A DNA stretch of 5,880 bases from Bacteroidaceae bacterium (GTDB lineage: Bacteria; Bacteroidota; Bacteroidia; Bacteroidales; Bacteroidaceae): contig CAAFRW010000265.1 in assembly GCA_900765575.1 (NCBI GenBank), positions 1 through 5,880 on the forward strand, read 5' to 3'. This document shows positions 1-4,932 of the stretch, one piece after another. Position 1 is the stretch's first letter. Every line of letters begins with the position of its first letter. The position numbers were made by a program, and so were the translations under genes. A model generated the notes under the pieces. The model had not been told where the DNA came from. It ran no database searches and worked only from the letters and a program-made list of their open reading frames with translations.

Positions 1-836
1 GCCTTTTCGTTATCATCCACATCGTAAGCAATTTCATTTACGCGGGGAAGCGGATGCAAGATACGAAGATTGGAACGGGTATTCTCCAACATTTTATTAC
101 GGAGGATATAGACATTCTTCACACGCTCATATTCCATTAAGTCGGTAAAGCGTTCGCGTTGTACGCGGGTCATGTATAAAATATCCGCGTCCGCAATGGT
201 TTCTTCCGTGAAATCCGTATGTTCAATGTATTTAATGTTGTGTTGGCGACAGTAGATTTTATACTCTTCCGGCATTTTCAGTTCTTCCGGAGCGATAAAG
301 TGGAAGGTAGGATTAAAATGGCGCATTGCCATAAGTAAGGAATGAACGGTTCGTCCGTATTTTAAGTCACCAACCAAAAAGATATTCAAATTCTCAAGCG
401 TCCCTTGTGTTTGGTAAATAGTGTACAAATCCAACATGGTTTGCGAAGGATGCTGGTTCGCTCCGTCACCGGCATTAATAATAGGAACCGGAGCCACCTC
501 ACTGGCATACCGTGCTGCTCCCTCCAGATAATGACGCATTACAATTAAATCGGCATAGTTGCTTACCATCATAATCGTATCTTTCAGGGATTCTCCTTTA
601 GATGAACTGGTAGTGGCTGCATCCGAAAAACCGATAACCCGTCCGCCAAGACGGTTTACAGCAGTTTCAAAACTAAGACGAGTACGGGTGGAGGGTTCAA
701 AGAAAAGCGTGGCAACCACTTTGCCGTCTAAAATCTTACGATTAGGATTCTTCTCAAATTGCTTCGCCATCTCCAACAAATAAAGAATCTTCTCTTTAGA
801 ATGTTCTGCGATAGTTACAAGACTTCTATTTTCCAT
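1..836 (-). CDS. pyrB: Aspartate carbamoyltransferase catalytic chain, 3' end beyond window
   Basis: PyrB condenses carbamoyl phosphate with aspartate to give N-carbamoyl-aspartate, the committed step of pyrimidine synthesis in the cytoplasm. I translated 278 codons from the ATG at 836-834 (start MENRSLVTIAEHSKEK). The family landmarks are all present: the carbamoyl-phosphate loop STRTR at residues 49-53, SSSKGES around 77-83 with the active-site lysine at 80, RH at 101-102, HPSQT at 129-133, DLKYGRT at 157-163, TRVQ at 223-226 and HPLPR at 261-265. Spacing follows the E. coli enzyme (about 310 residues), so roughly 30 C-terminal residues lie beyond the left edge. In Bacteroides the regulatory chain gene pyrI usually follows pyrB, which would place it just outside this window; that is expectation, not seen. 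No frameshift or missing catalytic residue is visible. The gene is divergent from the penicillin-binding protein gene. Confidence 0.97.
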   Translation of the reverse strand, partial: MENRSLVTIAEHSKEKILYLLEMAKQFEKNPNRKILDGKVVATLFFEPSTRTRLSFETAVNRLGGRVIGFSDAATTSSSKGESLKDTIMMVSNYADLIVMRHYLEGAARYASEVAPVPIINAGDGANQHPSQTMLDLYTIYQTQGTLENLNIFLVGDLKYGRTVHSLLMAMRHFNPTFHFIAPEELKMPEEYKIYCRQHNIKYIEHTDFTEETIADADILYMTRVQRERFTDLMEYERVKNVYILRNKMLENTRSNLRILHPLPRVNEIAYDVDDNEK

Positions 837-877
837 ATAATAATAAGGTGTTTGATATGACTTTTATCTACGGAGTG

Positions 878-909
878 TAAAATTAGATATTATTTTTATT
901 CAGAGCACA
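878..909 (-). promoter_or_regulatory. Candidate pyrB promoter
   Basis: On the minus strand TAATTTTA (885-878) matches the Bacteroidetes -7 consensus TAnnTTTG except for its last base. A TGTG at 909-906, 20 bases upstream, is a possible weak -33 box (consensus TTTG). The -7 box ends 41 bases before the pyrB ATG, a reasonable leader length. The region is very AT-rich, so a chance match is possible. I see no obvious attenuator or riboswitch in the leader. Confidence 0.3.
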
Positions 910-982
910 TAATTCATCACTTATTTTGCCATATATTTAGTTGAAGTTTGTTAGAAACTGATATGAATTAGAAGAATTGTTG

Positions 983-990
983 TACTTTTG
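983..990 (+). promoter_or_regulatory. -7 promoter box for the PBP1A gene
   Basis: TACTTTTG is an exact match to the Bacteroides primary sigma factor -7 element TAnnTTTG, 30 bases before the ATG at 1021. Transcription would begin a few bases after 990 and give a leader of about 25 bases. No good TTTG -33 box lies at the usual distance; a TTTG at 947-950 is too far upstream. The box overlaps the in-frame TTG at 988, which argues against that codon as translation start. Confidence 0.6.
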
Positions 991-1020
991 CAGCAATTAC
1001 ACAAGCTCACGAATTCGACT

Positions 1021-3336
1021 ATGAGAAAAAAGATTATAAAAATCATGTGGTGCGGACTTTTATTCCTCACCTTAGCTACAGTCCTTATATTCACTGCCAT
1101 AGCAAAAGGGTGGATTGGTTATATGCCTCCTATTGAAGAACTGGAAAATCCGATTGATAAATTTGCTTCCGAAATTATCTCAGCAGACGGCAAGATGCTG
1201 GGAACATGGTCGTATAGCAAAGAGAACCGTATCTTTGTCGGATACGATGAGCTGTCTGCCGGTACTATCAATGCCCTGATTGATACGGAAGATATCCGTT
1301 TTAAAGAACATTCCGGCATTGATGCCAAAGCAATAGTCCGTGCTATTATAAAAAGAGGTATACTCATGCAAACAAGTGCGGGTGGAGGTAGTACCATCAC
1401 GCAACAATTAGCGAAGCAACTTTATTCGGACGTGGCCAGCAACACCTTGCAACGTATGTTGCAAAAGCCTATCGAATGGGTTATCGCCGTTAAGTTGGAG
1501 CGATTCTATACGAAAGAGGAAATTCTGACGATGTATCTGAATTACTTCGACTTCCTGAACAATGCCGTAGGTATTAAAACGGCTGCCAATACTTATTTCT
1601 CTAAAGAGCCGAAAGATTTAACCATCGAAGAGTCCGCTACCTTGATAGGTATGTGTAAAAACCCTTCTTATTATAACCCGGTGCGCTTCAACGAACGTTC
1701 ACGCAACCGCCGTAATGTGGTATTAGACCAAATGAGAAAAGCCGGGCATCTGACCCAGGCGGAAGCCGATTCGTTAAAGGCTTTACCGCTCGTTTTAAAA
1801 TACCGCAGAGTTGACCATAAAGAGGGATTAGCCACCTATTTACGTGAGTATTTACGAACCATTATGACGGCGAAAAAGCCATATAGAAGCGATTATCGCG
1901 GATGGCAGATGCAAAAGTTCTATGAAGACTCTATTGCATGGGAAAAGAATCCGCTTTATGGATGGTGCAACAAAAACTTCAAGAAGAACGGCGACCCGTA
2001 CAATATTTATATCGACGGATTAAAGATTTATACGACGATTGATTCGCGCATGCAGAAATATGCTGAAGAGGCAGTAAAAGAGCATCTTGTAGATTATTTG
2101 CAACCCGAATTTTTCAGAACGAAGAAAGGCCGTAAAACGGCTCCTTACACCAACCAGCTGACAGATGCAGAGGTAAGCGCCATCCTAAAAAGGGCGATGA
2201 AACAAAGTGAACGTTACCGCACCATGAAAGAGGAGGGATTCTCTGAAGCAGAGATAGAGAAAGCATTCAATACAAAATGCGAAATGAGCGTCTTCTCATA
2301 CAATGGAAGCATCGATACGATAATGACTCCGATGGATTCAATCCGCTATTACAAACATTTCTTACGTACAGGTTTCATGTCGATGGACCCGCGTACGGGA
2401 TATGTAAAAGCTTATGTAGGCGGACCTAATTATGCCCACTTCCAATATGACATGGCAATGGTGGGACGCCGCCAGGTAGGTTCTACCATAAAGCCCTATT
2501 TGTATGCATTGGCCATGGAAAACGGCTTCTCTCCTTGTGACGAAACCCGTAACGTAGAACAGACTATCATTACGGAAGACGGAAAGACCTGGACTCCCCG
2601 TAACTCTTCCAATAAACGATACGGTGAAATGGTTACTTTAAAATGGGGATTGGCAAACTCAAACAACTGGATATCGGCTTATTTAATGAGCAAACTTAAT
2701 CCATATGCATTCGTACGCTTGCTGCATAACTTCGGAATATTAAATAAGGATATACAGCCAACTCCGTCATTATGTTTAGGTCCTTGTGACATTTCCGTAG
2801 GAGAGATGGTTAGTGCTTACACAGCCTTTGCTAACAGAGGTATTCGTACGGCTCCGTTATTTGTAACCCGCATAGAGGATAATGAAGGCAACGTTATCTC
2901 CGAATTATCTCCTTTGATGGAAGAAGTTATCAGTGAAGAGAGTTCATATAAAATGCTGGATATGTTACGGGCCGTTATTAATGAAGGTACAGGCGCACGA
3001 GTTCGTTTCCGTTATGGCATTAAAGCCGATATGGCCGGTAAGACCGGAACCACCAATAATAATTCCGACGGATGGTTTATGGGCTTTACTCCCTCACTGG
3101 TGTCCGGAGTCTGGGTTGGAGGCGAAGACCGGGATATCCACTTCGACACCATGCAATTTGGACAAGGTGCTTCCATGGCCCTTCCTATATGGGCTATCTA
3201 TATGAATAAGGTGTATGCCGACAAGAGCTTAGGATATTCTCAAGACGAGAAATTTATTTTCCCCGAAGACTTCGACCCATGCAACGATGTAACCGGAAGC
3301 AATGAATCGGGAGGCTTGGATGAATTCTTTGAATAG
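1021..3336 (+). CDS. Bifunctional class A penicillin-binding protein (PBP1A type)
   Basis: This is a 771-residue inner-membrane enzyme that polymerises lipid II into glycan strands and cross-links the peptides in the periplasm. One N-terminal membrane segment (about residues 4-28) anchors it. The GT51 glycosyltransferase domain shows EDIRFKEHSG at 90-99 with the catalytic Glu at 90, GGSTITQQLAKQL from 122, and KLERFYTKEEILTMYLN at 158-174. The transpeptidase domain starts its core near MSMDPRTGYVKAYVGG and carries SxxK (Ser488 nucleophile, Lys491), SNN at 547-549 and KTGT at 674-677. All catalytic motifs are intact and the length is normal for Bacteroidetes PBP1A. The frame could begin at a TTG at 988, but that codon is inside the -7 box; ATG 1021 starts directly with the basic, hydrophobic anchor MRKKIIKIMW. 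It is divergent from pyrB and looks monocistronic. I leave the symbol blank because mrcA, ponA and pbp1A are used inconsistently. Confidence 0.96.
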   Translation: MRKKIIKIMWCGLLFLTLATVLIFTAIAKGWIGYMPPIEELENPIDKFASEIISADGKMLGTWSYSKENRIFVGYDELSAGTINALIDTEDIRFKEHSGIDAKAIVRAIIKRGILMQTSAGGGSTITQQLAKQLYSDVASNTLQRMLQKPIEWVIAVKLERFYTKEEILTMYLNYFDFLNNAVGIKTAANTYFSKEPKDLTIEESATLIGMCKNPSYYNPVRFNERSRNRRNVVLDQMRKAGHLTQAEADSLKALPLVLKYRRVDHKEGLATYLREYLRTIMTAKKPYRSDYRGWQMQKFYEDSIAWEKNPLYGWCNKNFKKNGDPYNIYIDGLKIYTTIDSRMQKYAEEAVKEHLVDYLQPEFFRTKKGRKTAPYTNQLTDAEVSAILKRAMKQSERYRTMKEEGFSEAEIEKAFNTKCEMSVFSYNGSIDTIMTPMDSIRYYKHFLRTGFMSMDPRTGYVKAYVGGPNYAHFQYDMAMVGRRQVGSTIKPYLYALAMENGFSPCDETRNVEQTIITEDGKTWTPRNSSNKRYGEMVTLKWGLANSNNWISAYLMSKLNPYAFVRLLHNFGILNKDIQPTPSLCLGPCDISVGEMVSAYTAFANRGIRTAPLFVTRIEDNEGNVISELSPLMEEVISEESSYKMLDMLRAVINEGTGARVRFRYGIKADMAGKTGTTNNNSDGWFMGFTPSLVSGVWVGGEDRDIHFDTMQFGQGASMALPIWAIYMNKVYADKSLGYSQDEKFIFPEDFDPCNDVTGSNESGGLDEFFE

Positions 3337-3579
3337 ATTATAAATATTGAAGATGCCAGTTCATATACACTTGAGCTGGATAACGTAATCGATGAACTCT
3401 TTACCGAACAGTGGATTTCATTCCGTATTGCAAGCAAATAGTTTATGCTTATACAACTTGACGCCCCGCAAATCACGCATAGCCATAAAAATTCATTCCT
3501 TACTGAATTTTCTCTGAATAGTACAGCCGGATTTACACTTCCGGCTGTATCATTCTGCCACCAGTTCTGTTATGCCATT
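3337..3579. other. Intergenic region between convergent genes
   Basis: This stretch of 243 bases separates the PBP1A stop from the convergent secreted-protein gene. It holds a probable terminator hairpin at 3522-3549. The PBP1A frame stays open for 34 codons after its TAG, to a second TAG at 3439-3441, with a fairly protein-like translation (IEDASSYTLELDNVIDELF is part of it). I see no start signal or recognisable domain there and do not call a gene. Confidence 0.5.
3522..3549. terminator. Hairpin terminator between convergent genes
   Basis: TACAGCCGGA (3522-3531) pairs with TCCGGCTGTA (3540-3549) over ten base pairs around an eight-base loop. It lies 185 bases after the PBP1A stop and about 30 bases after the stop of the minus-strand secreted-protein gene, so it could serve both. 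Neither side has a run of T, so factor-independent termination is not certain. Confidence 0.6.
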
Positions 3580-4002
3580 CTATTTCTTTTTCTTCTTTAA
3601 AAGAGAATAAATCAGATTACATCCTCCTAAATGAAGGCTTAAAGCTTCTCTCGTTTTATCTACAACCAAGACTCTCGCAGTATATTCATACTCGAATTTC
3701 TCTTCACGCCACTTGTCATAATAGAGATATACCATATAAAAAACATCTCCATTTTTGACATAATCAGGTAATGCTAAAGGACCTTCTTTTTGATCTTCTA
3801 CTTTTTTGAATATACGCTGTTCAATTACCGGACGGATGTTTTTTCTATACCATTTGGGATAGTTTTCTTTTAATGCGGTTTGTGCTATATCCACCAATAT
3901 CTCGTCTCTTTCCTTCTCCGATAATTCCGACAATGGTTTCTGAGCGTACAAATGGGGAAGCCCCATACATAAAATAACTAATAATATTAAATACACTTTC
4001 AT
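3580..4002 (-). CDS. Small secreted protein, unknown function (possible immunity protein)
   Basis: This 140-residue protein begins MKVYLILLVILCMGLPHLYA-QK. That is a clear Sec signal peptide with probable cleavage after Ala20, so the mature protein of about 120 residues should be periplasmic. The mature part is charged and rich in aromatics (NYPKWYRKN, MVYLYYDKW, EYEYTAR). It ends in five lysines before TAG, encoded by an A-rich tract. I do not recognise the family and see no catalytic motif. Its ATG lies 12 bases after the stop of the start-less remnant at 4015-4245. This repeats the 13-base gap between the JAMM-domain gene and its own secreted partner further upstream, so it may be the immunity gene of a lost or orphan toxin; that role is inferred from layout only. 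No convincing promoter box was found directly upstream. Confidence 0.8.
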   Translation of the reverse strand: MKVYLILLVILCMGLPHLYAQKPLSELSEKERDEILVDIAQTALKENYPKWYRKNIRPVIEQRIFKKVEDQKEGPLALPDYVKNGDVFYMVYLYYDKWREEKFEYEYTARVLVVDKTREALSLHLGGCNLIYSLLKKKKK

Positions 4003-4014
4003 AACTGATATGTT

Positions 4015-4245
4015 TTAAGGATTAAATGCTTGCTTTTTTATGACTCCGGTCTTGTTATACACATATATGGAACTTGGAGAATCTTCCGCATGTCCGGAAT
4101 ATAGAATATATTCACTATAATTTCCATCATAATTCCCTGTATAATCCAAGACGAATCCTATTTCTCCATCTTTTAACGCGTCTATATCTGTAGGGAATGG
4201 CCCTACTATTTTAGTTCTGGCTCCTTCCTCCGCATCCGATAAGAA
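4015..4245 (-). pseudogene. 3' remnant of a larger gene, no start codon
   Basis: The frame is open for 76 codons to a TAA at 4017-4015 but has no ATG or GTG near its beginning. It is closed upstream by a TAG at 4248-4246 that lies inside a hairpin arm. The translation looks like real protein: residues 8-25 read GARTKIVGPFPTDIDALK, followed by a strand-like region (IGFVLDY, EYILYSG) and an end of SSIYVYNKTGVIKKQAFNP. The first alternative start would be a TTG about 31 codons in. Residues 19-22 (TDID) could correspond to the Ser/Thr-x2-Asp half of a JAMM motif; at the two positions where the metal-binding histidines should stand there are Arg10 and Lys12. The secreted-protein gene starts 12 bases downstream. 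The best reading is the C-terminal end of a toxin-like gene left after recombination. A frameshift is an alternative, because another frame has ATG at 4254-4252 giving MLVLIGCGG before it stops. Confidence 0.6.
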
Positions 4246-4278
4246 CTAACATTCGGGAATAATCTCCCCGAATGTTAG
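4246..4278 (-). terminator. Perfect 12-bp hairpin, probable terminator
   Basis: CTAACATTCGGG (4246-4257) and CCCGAATGTTAG (4267-4278) form a perfect 12-base-pair stem with a nine-base loop. On the minus strand it lies ten bases after the TAA of a short remnant frame and directly abuts the start-less fragment that follows. No long T run follows (TTCTTATC). It looks like the native terminator of a gene whose body is now missing. It would also tend to block read-through into the downstream secreted-protein gene. Confidence 0.6.
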
Positions 4279-4288
4279 ACACTATTGA

Positions 4289-4354
4289 TTATTTCTGATA
4301 CTTGGAAACTTCACCCGGATAAATGCAATCTGTTGGCTGATTAGTTATACCTCT
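4289..4354 (-). pseudogene. Possible very short 3' gene remnant
   Basis: This is a 21-codon open stretch ending RGITNQPTDCIYPGEVSKYQK then TAA, ten bases before a strong hairpin. The last residues look like a natural protein C-terminus and the hairpin like its terminator. There is no start codon, and the frame is closed upstream by TAG at 4357-4355. A stretch this short is often open by chance, and its first half overlaps the arm of the upstream hairpin, so this is a weak call. Confidence 0.25.
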
Positions 4355-4371
4355 CTAATTCAGCTAACAGA
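4329..4371 (-). terminator. Imperfect hairpin after the DUF6705-like gene
   Basis: TCTGTTGGCTGATTAG (4329-4344) can pair with CTAATTCAGCTAACAGA (4355-4371) around a ten-base loop, with one bulged base and one non-Watson-Crick pair. It starts nine bases after the stop of the secreted-protein gene at 4380 and is the natural place for that operon to end. In minus-strand RNA the odd pair is A-C, so the stem is weaker there than in plus-strand RNA, where it is G-U. No T tract follows. Confidence 0.5.
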
Positions 4372-4379
4372 AAGATATT

Positions 4380-4919
4380 CTATGGTTCTTTAGTCAAAAT
4401 AACATTATCCGGAACAGAGAAGCCAATAGGGTGGTATTCCTTACCGCTGTTTTCATACAAAGTAAGCCAACTGTCAAGTTCGTTCAATGTCCACTTGATT
4501 CGGGTAGGTGATAAGACTTCCACACTACACATACCTATTCCTGTCATGTCATAATGCTTTTTTTCCATGTCATAGAAAATAAGTGCATACAAATCTGGAG
4601 TATATTTGGAATAGTAAAGATAAAGAGTCACATTTCCAATTTCACTTTTTGGAGTTGCGGTAATCCGATCCGGTAACTCATCACTAAAGTAATTTTGAAC
4701 CATCTTTCCCTTCACACTTAATTGATAGTTTCCTATGGCTACATACTTATTTTGACCAGGTTCTAAATCATAAGGTACCACTTTACTAATTTGTACTCTA
4801 AAAATCGTATCGCCATTTTGATAGGTCCATGTTCCCATTAATCTTTCATACTGAGTTTTTTGCGCAAATAGCATTACGCTCATGCATAATAATATACTGA
4901 TATTTAATAACTTTTTCAT
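4380..4919 (-). CDS. Secreted DUF6705-like protein (possible immunity protein)
   Basis: This protein of about 179 residues starts MKKLLNISILLCMSVMLFAQK, a Sec signal peptide with likely cleavage after the Ala of LFA. An in-frame ATG at 4940-4938 would add seven residues ahead of the signal and overlap the upstream gene. I prefer ATG 4919, which gives the basic n-region of a normal signal peptide and a 13-base gap. The mature part begins with MGTWTYQNGDTIFRVQI and ends near PIGFSVPDNVILTKEP. From memory this is the pattern of Bacteroidetes DUF6705-type beta-rich, lipocalin-like proteins; I could not test the match. It has no enzyme motif. It is the second gene of an operon with the cysteine-rich JAMM protein. 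A small exported protein right after a peptidase-domain protein fits an immunity role, but that is inference from position. Confidence 0.85.
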   Translation of the reverse strand: MKKLLNISILLCMSVMLFAQKTQYERLMGTWTYQNGDTIFRVQISKVVPYDLEPGQNKYVAIGNYQLSVKGKMVQNYFSDELPDRITATPKSEIGNVTLYLYYSKYTPDLYALIFYDMEKKHYDMTGIGMCSVEVLSPTRIKWTLNELDSWLTLYENSGKEYHPIGFSVPDNVILTKEP

Positions 4920-4932
4920 AATTGCAATTTGT

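Larger units (their letters stand above)
837..1020. promoter_or_regulatory. Divergent intergenic region pyrB / PBP1A
   Basis: This is 184 bases of AT-rich sequence between the two start codons. It carries the -7 box of the PBP1A gene (983-990) and a weaker candidate pyrB promoter (878-909) in opposite directions about 90 bases apart. No strong operator-like palindrome, RNA gene or conserved leader is apparent. Confidence 0.6.

Noticed and set aside
559..783. 74-codon plus-strand frame inside pyrB
   Set aside because: It is antisense to the strongly conserved ATCase frame and has no recognisable domain.
988..1020. TTG-initiated N-terminal extension of 11 residues on PBP1A
   Set aside because: The TTG is the last three bases of the exact -7 box TACTTTTG, so it would lie upstream of the transcript start. 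ATG 1021 begins directly with a normal membrane anchor.
3240..3476. 78-codon minus-strand frame overlapping the PBP1A 3' end
   Set aside because: It is antisense to coding sequence, serine-rich and low in complexity, with no start or promoter support.
3418..3486. 22-codon minus-strand frame MAMRDLRGVKLYKHKLF…
   Set aside because: It is too short to separate from chance and lies downstream of a hairpin, with no promoter or homologue that I recognise.
3445..3600. 51-codon plus-strand frame MLIQLDAPQITHSHK…, in the PBP1A frame after two TAG codons
   Set aside because: It overlaps the terminator hairpin and the end of the convergent gene. TAG read-through is not supported by any other gene here.
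3583..4278. CRISPR array, tRNA, rRNA or insertion sequence in the accessory region
   Set aside because: No spaced direct repeats, cloverleaf, transposase frame or flanking target duplication was seen.
4917..4932. Palindrome AATTGCAATT between the JAMM gene and its secreted partner as an operator or attachment site
   Set aside because: A ten-base palindrome in AT-rich DNA is expected by chance, and it falls in a short intra-operon gap.
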